Positions 8,143 through 17,004 of a DNA stretch of 64,000 nt are shown here, one piece after another (the stretch's first letter is position 1; each line of letters starts with the position of its first letter). The notes under the pieces are model-generated. The model was not told the DNA's origin, did no database searches, and was given only the letters and a program-made list of their open reading frames with translations. This DNA is from Microtetraspora niveoalba (GTDB lineage: Bacteria > Actinomycetota > Actinomycetes > Streptosporangiales > Streptosporangiaceae), in the NCBI RefSeq assembly GCF_001570405.1, contig NZ_BBYM01000002.1:93402-157401 (forward strand), read 5' to 3'. The position numbers and the translations under genes are program-made.

Positions 8143-9423
8143 ATGCGAAGGTACTGGGCAGGTCTTGCCCTGGCCGCCACGACGGCGGTCGCGGGTTGCG
8201 GTCTGGGAGAGGCGGATCAGGGGTCGGCGGCGGCGCCGAGCGCGAACCTCGCGGGCGAGGTGAAGGGCAGGGTCAGCCTGCAGACGTGGGCGCTGAAGCC
8301 CAAGTTCACCGACTACATGCAGGGCGTGATCAGCGCGTTCGAGAAGAAGTACCCCGGGGTGAAGGTCGAGTGGCTGGACCAGCCCGGCGACGGCTACTCC
8401 GACAAGGTGCTGAGCCAGGCCGCGAGCGGCACCCTGCCCGACGTGACCAACCTCCCGCCCGACTTCGCGCTTCCGCTGGTGAAGCAGGGCATGCTGCTCG
8501 ACGTCTCGCAGGCCGACCCGAAACTCTCCGACGAGTACGTCGCCGGAGGGCTGGACGCCTACACGTACGCCGGGTTCCAGGGCGTCTACGGCTACCCGTG
8601 GTACCTCAACACGGACGTCAACTACTGGAACTCCGAGCTGATGACGAAGTACGGCCTGGACCCGAAGAAGCCGCCGGCCACCTTCGACGAGCTCGTCGCC
8701 CAGGCCAGGACCCTCAAGGGGAAGTCCGGCGGCAAGGTCTACCTGATGAGCCGCAGGCCCGAGCTCGGCGACCTGGCCGAGGCGGGCATCCCGCTGATGT
8801 CCGACGACGGCGCGAAGTTCACGTTCAACACGCCGGAGGCCGCCGCGCTGCTCGACAAGTACCGCGACGCGTTCAAGGAGGGCCTGCTGCCGCGCGACGT
8901 GCTGACCGACACGTACTCGGGCAACGCCCAGCTCTTCAACGAGGGCACGGCCGCCTGGACCACCGGAGGCGGCAACTACATCACCAGCCTGGCGACCGAC
9001 AACCCCACGCTGGCGCCCAAGGTGGTGCCGTCCAAGGACATGGGCGTCCCGCCGCTGTACGTGCAGGGCCTGTCGGTGTCCAAGCGGACCAAGAACGCGC
9101 CGGCCGCGATCGCGCTCGCCCGCTGGGTGACCAGCGCCGAGAACCAGGCGGCCTTCGCCCACCTGGTGAGCATCTTCCCGAGCACCAAGGCGTCCGCGAA
9201 CGACCCGTACTTCAGCAAGAGCGACGGCACCAACGCCGGCGACGCCAAGGTGATCGCGTTCGCCTCGCTCGCGGAGGCCAAGATGCTCCAGCCGGTCGTC
9301 GTGACCGACGCGATGAGCAAGTTCGTCCGGCAGCAGTTCGCGCTCGCGATCAGCGGTGACATCTCGTCCAAGCAGGCGCTCGACGCCGCCGTGGCCAAGT
9401 GCGACGAGCTGCTCAAGAACTGA
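8143..9423 (+). CDS. sugar ABC transporter substrate-binding lipoprotein
   Basis: Extracellular solute receptor of the family 1 sugar-binding proteins (426 aa). The N-terminus is a lipoprotein signal ending in AVAGC, so Cys19 is the likely lipid anchor. The body shows the usual features: LQTWALKPKFTDYM, VISAFEKKYPGVKVEW, LPDVTNLPPDF and the C-terminal ALARWVTSAENQAAFA. The ATG at 8143 is chosen over the one at 8137 because AAGGAG ends at 8136, leaving 6 nt to the second ATG but none to the first. It is the first gene of the importer operon and overlaps the next gene. Together with the two permeases it should take up mannose-containing oligosaccharides. No dedicated ATPase is encoded nearby, so a shared MsiK-type ATPase is likely. 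Confidence 0.93.
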   Translation: MRRYWAGLALAATTAVAGCGLGEADQGSAAAPSANLAGEVKGRVSLQTWALKPKFTDYMQGVISAFEKKYPGVKVEWLDQPGDGYSDKVLSQAASGTLPDVTNLPPDFALPLVKQGMLLDVSQADPKLSDEYVAGGLDAYTYAGFQGVYGYPWYLNTDVNYWNSELMTKYGLDPKKPPATFDELVAQARTLKGKSGGKVYLMSRRPELGDLAEAGIPLMSDDGAKFTFNTPEAAALLDKYRDAFKEGLLPRDVLTDTYSGNAQLFNEGTAAWTTGGGNYITSLATDNPTLAPKVVPSKDMGVPPLYVQGLSVSKRTKNAPAAIALARWVTSAENQAAFAHLVSIFPSTKASANDPYFSKSDGTNAGDAKVIAFASLAEAKMLQPVVVTDAMSKFVRQQFALAISGDISSKQALDAAVAKCDELLKN

Positions 9424-10295
9424 TGACCCATCGCCGCTGGTTCACGCCCTGGCTGCTGGTGGCGCCCGCCGCGCTCTGGTTGTGCGTGTTCAACATCTGG
9501 CCCTCGATCAACACGGTGGTCCTGGCGTTCACGAACGCCAAGCCGCTGGGCGGCGGGCGCTTCACCGGCCTGGAGAACTTCACTCGGGCGCTGGACGACG
9601 ACCAGCTCGCCGACGCGCTGCTCAACAGCGTCGTGTTCATGCTGGTCTGCCTGCCGCTGCTCGTCATGCTGCCGCTGCTGCTGGCGATCCTGGTGGAGAA
9701 GAAGCTGCCCGGCATCATGTTCTTCCGTACCGCCTTCTACACCCCGGTGGTGGCCTCCGCCGTGGTGGTGGCGCTGATCTGGGGCTGGGTGCTGGACGAC
9801 CGGGGCCTGATCAACGGCTTCGCCCAGTGGCTCGGCGTCGTCGCCGAACCGGTGCCGTTCCTCACCGACCGCTGGCTGCTGCTGTTCAGCGCGATCAGCC
9901 TGACGATCTGGAAGGGGCTCGGCTACTACATGATCATCTATCTGTCGGCGCTGGGGAACGTCCGCCGGGAGCTGCACGAGGCCGCGGCGGTGGACGGCGC
10001 CGGCCCGGTGCGCCGATTCTGGAGCGTGACCGTTCCCGGCGTGCGCAACACCATGCTGCTCGTCTCCGTGCTGGTCGCCGTGTCCGCGCTGCGGGTGTTC
10101 TCCGAGCTGTACGTGCTGTCCAACGGCACCGGCGGACCGGGCGGGCGGGACATGTCCGTGGTGATGCTCATCCAGCTCTACAGCCGCGGTTTCACCGGCC
10201 ACCTCGGCTACGCGTCGGCGCTCAGCATCGTGCTGCTCGTCATCACGATCGGTCCGATGCTCCTGCTGCTGCGGCTCGACAGGAAGGCGGCCTGA
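9423..10295 (+). CDS. sugar ABC transporter permease 1 (MalF-like)
   Basis: Inner-membrane permease of 290 aa with six predicted helices, the first at WFTPWLLVAPAALWLCVFNI. It carries the coupling-loop motif EAAAVDGAGPVRRFWSVTVP, the EAA motif that contacts the ATPase in carbohydrate importers of the CUT1 family. The ATG at 9423 overlaps the TGA of the substrate-binding protein gene by one base. This excludes the longer reading frame and shows tight coupling. It works with the permease encoded at 10297 as a heterodimer. Confidence 0.92.
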   Translation: MTHRRWFTPWLLVAPAALWLCVFNIWPSINTVVLAFTNAKPLGGGRFTGLENFTRALDDDQLADALLNSVVFMLVCLPLLVMLPLLLAILVEKKLPGIMFFRTAFYTPVVASAVVVALIWGWVLDDRGLINGFAQWLGVVAEPVPFLTDRWLLLFSAISLTIWKGLGYYMIIYLSALGNVRRELHEAAAVDGAGPVRRFWSVTVPGVRNTMLLVSVLVAVSALRVFSELYVLSNGTGGPGGRDMSVVMLIQLYSRGFTGHLGYASALSIVLLVITIGPMLLLLRLDRKAA

Positions 10296-10296
10296 C

Positions 10297-11163
10297 GTGG
10301 CGGCGCACGCCAAGGCCGGGCGGCCGAGCGGCTTCAACAGGATCGGCGCCGGCGAGAAGGCGCTGCGCTACGCGCTGCTGCTGCTCGTGCTCGCGCTCAC
10401 CGTCTCGCCGTTCCTGTGGCAGCTCTCCACCTCGCTCAAGAGCCTGGACGAGGACATCTACTCGCGGACGCCGAGCTTCCTGCCCGAGCATCCCACGCTC
10501 GCCAACTACGCCGAGGTGGCCCGCACCATCCCCGTCTGGTCGTACGCCGTCAACTCGCTGGTGGTGGCCGTCATCGTGGTGGCCGGGAACGCCGTGGGCG
10601 CGACCGTCGCGGGGTATGCCCTCGCCAAGCTGCGGTTCCGGGGCGCGAAGCTGCTCCTCGGGCTGTTCCTGGCGACGCTCGTGCTGCCCGGGGAGGTGAC
10701 GATCGTGTCCCAGTACGTCACCGTGCGCGGCCTGGGCCTGGCCGACACGCTGCTCGGCGTGGCCCTGCCCGGCGCCATCGGGATGCTCAACGTGCTCCTG
10801 ATGCGCACCGCGTTCCAGGCGATCCCGCCGGAGATGGACGAGGCCGCCGTCATCGACGGCGCGACGGTCTGGCAGCGCCTGCTCCACATCGGCCTGCCCA
10901 ACGTGCGGGGAATGCTCAGCGTGATCACGATCTTCGCGTTCATCGGAGCCTGGGACGACTTCCTGTGGCCGTTGATCGTCCTCACCGACCCGGCGAACTA
11001 CACGCTCACCGTCGGCCTGCAGTACCTCAACGGCACGTTCATCGCCAACCCGCGGCTCATCGCCGCCGGCACGATGATCTCCTTCGTGCCCATCGTGATC
11101 GTGTTCGCGGCGCTCCAGCGGTTCTTCTTCCGGGGCGTCGAGGAAGGCGCGATCAAGGGTTGA
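10297..11163 (+). CDS. sugar ABC transporter permease 2 (MalG-like)
   Basis: Second membrane subunit of the CUT1 importer, 288 aa, six helices, with the EAA motif DEAAVIDGATVWQRLLHIGLP. The GTG start at 10297 lies one base after the stop of permease 1. It is followed after 37 nt by the GH38 alpha-mannosidase gene, which has its own AAGGAGAG site. The gene order (receptor, permease, permease, hydrolase) is that of an oligosaccharide uptake operon in actinomycetes. Confidence 0.92.
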   Translation: MAAHAKAGRPSGFNRIGAGEKALRYALLLLVLALTVSPFLWQLSTSLKSLDEDIYSRTPSFLPEHPTLANYAEVARTIPVWSYAVNSLVVAVIVVAGNAVGATVAGYALAKLRFRGAKLLLGLFLATLVLPGEVTIVSQYVTVRGLGLADTLLGVALPGAIGMLNVLLMRTAFQAIPPEMDEAAVIDGATVWQRLLHIGLPNVRGMLSVITIFAFIGAWDDFLWPLIVLTDPANYTLTVGLQYLNGTFIANPRLIAAGTMISFVPIVIVFAALQRFFFRGVEEGAIKG

Positions 11164-11200
11164 TCGTATCCATGCACCTCCACGCACAAGGAGAGCCCTG

Positions 11201-14200
11201 ATGCACGACGACCGCGACCTGGTCGAAGCCCGGCTCAAGCGCGTCCTCGACGAGCGTGTCCGCCCGGCCGTGTACCCCGAGTCCGTGCCGCTCGACGTCG
11301 GCGTCTGGCACGCGCCCGGGGAGCCGGTCCCCGTCGCCGAGGGCCTGGCGGCCGTACCGGAGCCGATCGCGGTCGGCGACCGCTGGGGCGCGCCGTGGGG
11401 CACGAGCTGGTTCACCGTCACCGGCACGGTGCCCGCCGCGTGGGCGGGCCGGACGGTGGAGGCGATCCTCGACCTCGGGTTCGACGAGAACATGCCGGGC
11501 TTCCAGTGCGAGGGGCTCGTCTACCGCCCGGACGGCACGCCGGTGAAGGGGCTCAACCCGCGCAACCAGTGGGTACGCGTCGGGTCGCCGGCGGAGGGCG
11601 GCGAGGAGGTGCGGCTGCACGTCGAGGCCGCCTCCAACCCGGTCATCCTCGACTACCACCCCTTCCTGCCGACGCGACTCGGCGACAGGGAGACCGCCGG
11701 GACGGAGCCGCAGTACCGGCTGGCCCGGATGGACCTGGCCGTCTTCGACGAGACGGTGTGGCGGCTCGTGATGGACCTGGAGGTGCTGGGCGAGCTCATG
11801 CGGGAGCTTCCGGCCGAGGGCGCCCGCCGCTGGGAGATCCTACGCGCCGTCGGGCGGTCCCTCGACGCCCTCGACCTGCAGGACGTGAACGGCACGGCGG
11901 CCGCGGCCCGCGAGCGGCTGGCCGGCGTCCTCTCCTCGCCCGCCGAGCCGTCCGCGCACCGGATCAGCGCCGTCGGCCACGCGCACATCGACTCGGCGTG
12001 GCTCTGGCCGCTCCGCGAGACCGTGCGCAAGGTCGCCAGGACCACGTCCAACATGACCGCGCTGCTCGACGACGAGCCCGACTTCGTCTTCGCCATGTCG
12101 CAGGCGCAGCAGTGGGCCTGGATCAAGGAGCACCGGCCCGAGGTGTGGACCAAGGTGACCAAGGCGGTGAGCGCCGGGCGGTTCGTCCCGGCCGGCGGCA
12201 TGTGGGTGGAGTCCGACACCAACATGCCGGGCTCGGAGGCGATGGCCCGGCAGTTCGTGCACGGCAAACGGTTCTTCCTGGAGGAGTTCGGCGTCGAGAA
12301 CGAGGAGGTGTGGCTGCCCGACACGTTCGGCTTCGCCGCCGGACTCCCCCAGATCATCAAGGCGGCCGGGTCGAGGTGGCTGCTCACCCAGAAGATCTCG
12401 TGGAGCCGGACCAACACGTTCCCGCACCACACCTTCCTCTGGGAGGGCATCGACGGCACCCGGATCTTCACCCACTTCCCGCCGGTGGACACGTACAACT
12501 GCTCGATGAAGGGCGGTGAGATCGCGCACGCGGCGCGCAACTTCAAGGACAAGGGCGTCGCGCGGCACTCGCTCGCGCCGACGGGATGGGGCGACGGCGG
12601 CGGCGGCACCACCCGCGAGATGGTCGCCAAGGCGGCCAGGATGCGCGACCTGGAGGGGTCGGCCACCGTCACGTGGGAGACGCCCGCCGCGTTCTTCGCC
12701 AAGGCCGAGGCCGAGTACGCCGACCCGCCGGTCTGGGTCGGCGAGCTCTACCTCGAACTCCACCGGGCCACGCTCACCAGCCAGGCCAAGACCAAGCGGG
12801 GCAATCGGCGCAGCGAGTCGCTGCTGCGGGAGGCCGAGCTGTGGTCCGCCACCGCCGCCGTGCGGGCCGGCCACCCCTATCCGTACGAGCGGCTCGACCG
12901 GATCTGGAAGACGGTGCTGCTCCACCAGTTCCACGACATCCTGCCCGGCTCGTCGATCGCCTGGGTGCACCGCGAGGCGGAGCGGACGTACGCGGCCGTG
13001 GCGGAGGAGCTGGAGGAGATCGTCGAGGCGGCGCAGCGCGCCCTCGCCGGCGCCCCGGGAGCAGGCGCGAGCGGCCCCGGCGCGAGCGGTCGCCGTGAGG
13101 GCGCCGTGCTCCTCTTCAACTCCGCGCCGCACACCCGGGAGGGTGTGCCCGCGGGCGGCGCCGCCGTCCCGCTCGGCGGCGGCGCCACCGGTCTGCGCCC
13201 GCGCGACGGAGGCGGCCACGTCCTCGACAACGGCCTGCTCAGGGTCGAGATCGACGGGCGCGGCCTCGTCGTGTCCGTGTGCGACCTCGCCTCCGGGCGG
13301 GAGGCCGTCGCCCCCGGCCGGGCGGCGAACCTGTTGCAGCTCCACGCCGACTTCCCCAACATGTGGGACGCCTGGGACGTGGACGAGTTCTACCGCAACA
13401 CGGTCTCCGACCTGGTGGACGCCGACGAGGTGACGCCCGGCGAGGAGCCCGGGTCCGTCCGCGTGAGCCGCTCGTTCGGCCGCTCCACCGTGACCCAGAT
13501 CCTCAGCCTCGCGCCCGGCGCCAGGCGGCTCGACATCGAGACCGAGGTCGACTGGCACGAGACGGAGAAGTTCCTCAAGCTCGCCTTCCCCCTGGACGTG
13601 CGCGCCGAGCGGTACGCCTCGGAGACCCAGTACGGCCACTCCTTCCGCGCGACTCACACCAACACGAGCTGGGAGGCCGCCAAGTTCGAGGCGTGCAACC
13701 ATCGCTTCGTCCACCTGGAGGAGCCCGGCTGGGGTGTGGCCCTGGTCAACGACTCGACCTACGGCCACGACGTCACCCGCACGGTCCGCGCGTCCGACTC
13801 GGGCACCACGACGACGGTCCGGGTCTCCCTGCTGCGCGCGCCGCGCTTCCCCGACCCCGAGACCGACCAGGGCGTCCACCGCTTCCGGCACGCGCTCGTG
13901 CCCGGCGCGACGATCGGCGACGCGGTCCGGGAGGGCTACTTCATCAACCTGCCCGCCCGGCGCGTGGGCGGCGGCGCCGAGGTCGCCCCGCTGGTCGCGA
14001 TCGACGACGACGCGGTCGTCGTGACCGCGGTCAAGCTGGCCGACGACGGGAGCGGCGACGTGGTCGTGCGGTTCCACGAGGCGCACGGGGGCCGGGCCAG
14101 GGCGACGCTGACCGCGGGCTTCCCGCTCACCGGCGTCACGGCGACGGACCTGCTGGAGCGGCCCCTCGCGGAGTGGGGGCACGAGGGGAACGAGGTGGCC

Positions 14201-14248
14201 GTGTCGCTGCGGCCGTTCGAGCTGGTCACGCTGCGGCTGCGCCGCTGA
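11201..14248 (+). CDS. GH38 alpha-mannosidase
   Basis: Large (1015 aa) cytosolic alpha-mannosidase. The GH38 catalytic domain begins near residue 260 with GHAHIDSAWLWPL, a Zn-binding His/Asp motif. WLPDTFGFAAGLPQI, around residue 374, contains the nucleophile Asp. Further signatures are ISWSRTNTFPHHTF and LHQFHDILPGSSI, the latter holding another metal-binding His. An N-terminal beta domain (residues 1-250) and C-terminal beta-sandwiches (from about 650) match the long bacterial GH38 type. It hydrolyses terminal alpha-linked mannose, such as that of N-glycans or mannans. As last gene of the LacI-controlled import operon it probably processes the imported oligosaccharide, with manA handling the phosphorylated sugar. 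Confidence 0.95.
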   Translation: MHDDRDLVEARLKRVLDERVRPAVYPESVPLDVGVWHAPGEPVPVAEGLAAVPEPIAVGDRWGAPWGTSWFTVTGTVPAAWAGRTVEAILDLGFDENMPGFQCEGLVYRPDGTPVKGLNPRNQWVRVGSPAEGGEEVRLHVEAASNPVILDYHPFLPTRLGDRETAGTEPQYRLARMDLAVFDETVWRLVMDLEVLGELMRELPAEGARRWEILRAVGRSLDALDLQDVNGTAAAARERLAGVLSSPAEPSAHRISAVGHAHIDSAWLWPLRETVRKVARTTSNMTALLDDEPDFVFAMSQAQQWAWIKEHRPEVWTKVTKAVSAGRFVPAGGMWVESDTNMPGSEAMARQFVHGKRFFLEEFGVENEEVWLPDTFGFAAGLPQIIKAAGSRWLLTQKISWSRTNTFPHHTFLWEGIDGTRIFTHFPPVDTYNCSMKGGEIAHAARNFKDKGVARHSLAPTGWGDGGGGTTREMVAKAARMRDLEGSATVTWETPAAFFAKAEAEYADPPVWVGELYLELHRATLTSQAKTKRGNRRSESLLREAELWSATAAVRAGHPYPYERLDRIWKTVLLHQFHDILPGSSIAWVHREAERTYAAVAEELEEIVEAAQRALAGAPGAGASGPGASGRREGAVLLFNSAPHTREGVPAGGAAVPLGGGATGLRPRDGGGHVLDNGLLRVEIDGRGLVVSVCDLASGREAVAPGRAANLLQLHADFPNMWDAWDVDEFYRNTVSDLVDADEVTPGEEPGSVRVSRSFGRSTVTQILSLAPGARRLDIETEVDWHETEKFLKLAFPLDVRAERYASETQYGHSFRATHTNTSWEAAKFEACNHRFVHLEEPGWGVALVNDSTYGHDVTRTVRASDSGTTTTVRVSLLRAPRFPDPETDQGVHRFRHALVPGATIGDAVREGYFINLPARRVGGGAEVAPLVAIDDDAVVVTAVKLADDGSGDVVVRFHEAHGGRARATLTAGFPLTGVTATDLLERPLAEWGHEGNEVAVSLRPFELVTLRLRR

Positions 14249-14275
14249 CCGCAGGCCCGGGCCGGGAAGTCGCGC

Positions 14276-14333
14276 GGGGCCCGGCCACGCCCCTTCGGCG
14301 GTTATCCGCCGGTCCGGGACGTGGCCGGGCCCC
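14276..14333 (+). terminator. strong hairpin terminator after the mannosidase operon
   Basis: GGGGCCCGGCCACG (14276-14289) pairs perfectly with CGTGGCCGGGCCCC (14320-14333), 14 bp. The loop itself contains a small GGCGG/CCGCC hairpin. No U-tract follows, as is common in actinomycetes. Confidence 0.8.
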
Positions 14334-14441
14334 GTTCCGTCGTATGGGGACCGTCTCCGCCCAGGTGTCCGGATCCGGCCGCGGATCCACGACCTGCGTC
14401 GTTGACAGCCAAACCAACCAAGCGCATGATTGGGCGCTAAC

Positions 14442-14455
14442 TAGAACACGTTCCA
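14442..14455. promoter_or_regulatory. KstR-type operator upstream of kstD
   Basis: TAGAACACGTTCCA fits TnnAACnnGTTnnA, the palindrome bound by KstR, the TetR repressor of sterol catabolism in mycobacteria and rhodococci. It is 61 bp upstream of the kstD start. TTGACA at 14403-14408, with CATGAT after 17 nt, is a plausible promoter just before it. Confidence 0.65.
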
Positions 14456-14516
14456 CCCCAGCAGGTCCCGTACGCCAGTTGCCGTCAGGCCGTTGTCTTC
14501 CGCGAAGGGTCTTCGA

Positions 14517-16286
14517 ATGCCTGCTCACAGTTCTCACCCGACCCGCCGCCAGGTTCTGCGCGGCGCCGCCGCCGGAGCCGGGATCGCGTTCGGCTCGAAA
14601 CTGCTCGGCGCCGTCGCCGCGCATGCCGACACCGCGAACGCACCGGAGTACGACGTCGTGGTCGTCGGCGCCGGAGCGGCCGGAATGACCGCCGCGCTGA
14701 CGGCGGCGAAACGCGGGTTGAACACGCTCGTGGTCGAGAAGGCGGCCAAGTTCGGCGGCTCGGCGGCCCGGTCCGGCGCGGGGATCTGGATCCCGAACAA
14801 CGAGGTCATCCTCGCCGCCGGCGTGCCGGACACCCCGGCCAAGGCCGCGGCCTATCTCTCGGCGGTCGTCGGCGCCGAGGTGCCCGCGGACCGGCAGGCG
14901 GCGTTCCTCGACAACGGCCCCGCGATGATCTCCTTCGTGACGCGGAACAGCCCGCTGCGCTTCCGCTTCATGGAGGGGTACTCCGACTACTATCCCGAGC
15001 TGCCCGGCGGCCTGCCGAACGGCCGGTCGATCGAGCCGGACATGTTCGACGGGAACCTCCTCGGCCCGGAGCTGGCCAACCTGAACCCCGCCTACATCCC
15101 GGTTCCCAACGGCCAGGTGGTCTTCAGCGCCGACTACAAATGGCTCAACCTCGCCCTGGTCAACGCCAAGGGCACCGCCATCGCCCTCAAGACGTACGAC
15201 CGCTGGATCAAGGCCGCCGCGCAGGGTGTGAAGCCGCTCACCATGGGCCAGTCGCTGGCCGGGGCGCTGCGGGCGGGACTGCTGCGGGCCGGGGTGCCGG
15301 TCTGGCTGAACACCCCGCTCGTCGATCTGCGCGTCGACGCCGGCCGGGTCACCGGCGTGCTGGTGACCCGCGACGGTGTGCAGACCCTCATCCGGGCGAA
15401 GTACGGGGTCGTCGTCGCCTCGGGCGGCTTCGAGCACAACGCCGAGATGCGCGACCGCTACCAGCGGCAGCCGATCGGCACCGACTGGACGGTCGGCGCC
15501 TCGTCCAACACCGGCGACGGCATCAGAGCCGGTCTCGCGGCCGGCGCCGAGGTCGCGCTGATGGACGACTCCTGGTGGGGGCCGGTGATCCCGCTGCCCG
15601 AGGAGCCGTACTTCTGCCTGGCCGAGCGCACGCTGCCGGGCAGCATCATCGTCAACCAGCAGGGGAAGCGCTTCGTGAACGAGGCCGCGCCCTACAGCGA
15701 CGTGGTCCACGTCATGTACGAGAAGAACGCCGCGGCGCCGGACATCCCCGCCTGGATGGTCATCGACCAGAACTACCGGAACCGGTATCTCTTCAAGGAC
15801 CTCGCGCCGACCCTGCCGTTCCCGGACTCGTGGTACGGCAACGGCGCCCTGGTCAGGTCGGGCACGATCGCGGGCCTGGCCGCCAAGATGGGCGTCCCCG
15901 CCCACGACCTGCAGGCCACGGTCAGCCGCTTCAACGGCTTCGCCATCACCGGCAAGGATCTCGACTTCAAGCGCGGCGACAGCGCCTACGACCACTACTA
16001 CACGGACCCGGCGGTCATCCCCAACTCCTGTCTCGCCCCGTTGTGGCTGCCGCCGTTCTACGCCTTCAAGATCGTCCCGGGTGATCTGGGCACGAAGGGC
16101 GGGATGGTCACCGACGCCGCGGCCCGGGTGCTCTCACCGGCCGGCGCGGTCATCCCCGGTCTCTACGCGGCCGGCAACGCCGGCGCCGCCGTCATGGGCC
16201 ACAGTTACGCCGGCGCCGGCTCCACCATCGGCCCGGCCATGACGTTCGGCTACATCGCGGCGAACCACATCGCCGGCAGCCGCTGA
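14517..16286 (+). CDS. kstD: 3-oxosteroid 1-dehydrogenase-like FAD enzyme with Tat signal
   Basis: Flavoprotein of about 589 aa. After a twin-arginine type N-terminus (TRRQVLRGAAAGAGIA, then AVAAHA as a possible cleavage region) comes the FAD-binding strand YDVVVVGAGAAGMTAALTAA. The KstD signature SGAGIWIPNN follows. FMEGYSDYYPE and the C-terminal SYAGAGSTIGPAMTFGY carry tyrosines corresponding to those of 3-ketosteroid delta-1-dehydrogenases. These enzymes introduce the C1-C2 double bond in 3-oxosteroids during sterol degradation. The ATG at 14517 is preceded by GAAGGG. An upstream KstR-like site supports steroid control. Odd points: a Tat signal is unusual for a usually cytosolic enzyme, and no other sterol gene is adjacent, so another fumarate-reductase-like substrate remains possible. 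Confidence 0.8.
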   Translation: MPAHSSHPTRRQVLRGAAAGAGIAFGSKLLGAVAAHADTANAPEYDVVVVGAGAAGMTAALTAAKRGLNTLVVEKAAKFGGSAARSGAGIWIPNNEVILAAGVPDTPAKAAAYLSAVVGAEVPADRQAAFLDNGPAMISFVTRNSPLRFRFMEGYSDYYPELPGGLPNGRSIEPDMFDGNLLGPELANLNPAYIPVPNGQVVFSADYKWLNLALVNAKGTAIALKTYDRWIKAAAQGVKPLTMGQSLAGALRAGLLRAGVPVWLNTPLVDLRVDAGRVTGVLVTRDGVQTLIRAKYGVVVASGGFEHNAEMRDRYQRQPIGTDWTVGASSNTGDGIRAGLAAGAEVALMDDSWWGPVIPLPEEPYFCLAERTLPGSIIVNQQGKRFVNEAAPYSDVVHVMYEKNAAAPDIPAWMVIDQNYRNRYLFKDLAPTLPFPDSWYGNGALVRSGTIAGLAAKMGVPAHDLQATVSRFNGFAITGKDLDFKRGDSAYDHYYTDPAVIPNSCLAPLWLPPFYAFKIVPGDLGTKGGMVTDAAARVLSPAGAVIPGLYAAGNAGAAVMGHSYAGAGSTIGPAMTFGYIAANHIAGSR

Positions 16287-16319
16287 CGAGGCCCGCGGCG
16301 AGGCCGGCCTCGGCGGGGG

Positions 16320-17000
16320 TCACCCCGGCTCGCCGGGGGCGCGGGAGGCGCCCCCGGCCAGCCCGGCGTCGCGGACCTTCATGGCGACCTGGACCCGGTT
16401 GTCGGCGCCGAGCTTGGCGAAGATGCGGGTGACGTTGGCCTTGACCGTGGCGACGCTCATGTAGAGACGCTCGGCGATCTCGGTGTTGGAACGGCCTCTG
16501 GCCACCTCGACGGCGACCTCCCGTTCCCGGTCGGTCAGCTTGGCCAGCTCCCGCCGGGCCTCCTCGCGGCCCGGGTCGTGACCGCCGGTCGCGGCGGCGA
16601 TCACCTGGTGGGTGACGCTCGGCGACAACACCGGCTCGCCGGCCGCCACCGCGCGGACCGCCTCGATCATCCTGGCCGGCGCGGTGTCCTTGAGCAGGAA
16701 CCCGGCGGCGCCGAGACGGAGCGCCCGCAGCACCATGTCGTCGGCGTCGAAGGCGGTCAGCACCAGGATCCGCGGCGGCTCCGGCCAGGACATCAGCGTC
16801 TCGGTCGTGACCAGGCCGTCCTGTCCCGGCATGCGGATGTCCATCAGCACGACGTCGGGCCGCGCCCCGCGGACCACGCCCACCGCCTCGCGGCCGTCGC
16901 CCGCCTCGCCGACGATCTCCAGGTCGGGCTCGCCGCCCAGGATGAGGCGCACGCCCGTGCGCACCATCGGGTCGTCGTCCACGACCACCACTCGGATCAC
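16320..17000 (-). CDS. LuxR/NarL-family response regulator
   Basis: Two-component regulator, about 226 aa. The receiver domain opens with IRVVVVDDDPMVR, has the phospho-acceptor Asp in DVVLMDIRMPGQDG, and the conserved Lys in GFLLKD. The C-terminal LuxR helix-turn-helix is LTDREREVAVEVARGRSNTEIAERLYMSVATVKANV. The start is taken as the GTG at 17000, with GGGAGG 8 nt upstream; a longer frame would overlap the kinase gene. It begins 4 nt after the kinase stop, so the two form one operon. The divergent ABC exporter at 18263 is the obvious target. Confidence 0.93.
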   Translation of the reverse strand: MIRVVVVDDDPMVRTGVRLILGGEPDLEIVGEAGDGREAVGVVRGARPDVVLMDIRMPGQDGLVTTETLMSWPEPPRILVLTAFDADDMVLRALRLGAAGFLLKDTAPARMIEAVRAVAAGEPVLSPSVTHQVIAAATGGHDPGREEARRELAKLTDREREVAVEVARGRSNTEIAERLYMSVATVKANVTRIFAKLGADNRVQVAMKVRDAGLAGGASRAPGEPG

Positions 17001-17004
17001 AGCG

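Noticed and set aside
11840-14182. 780-codon open frame antisense to the GH38 gene
   Set aside because: Shadow of the alpha-mannosidase; no domain or translation signal.
14276-14333. Riboswitch upstream of the KstD-like gene
   Set aside because: The long stem lies directly after the mannosidase stop and far from the kstD promoter; a terminator explains it.
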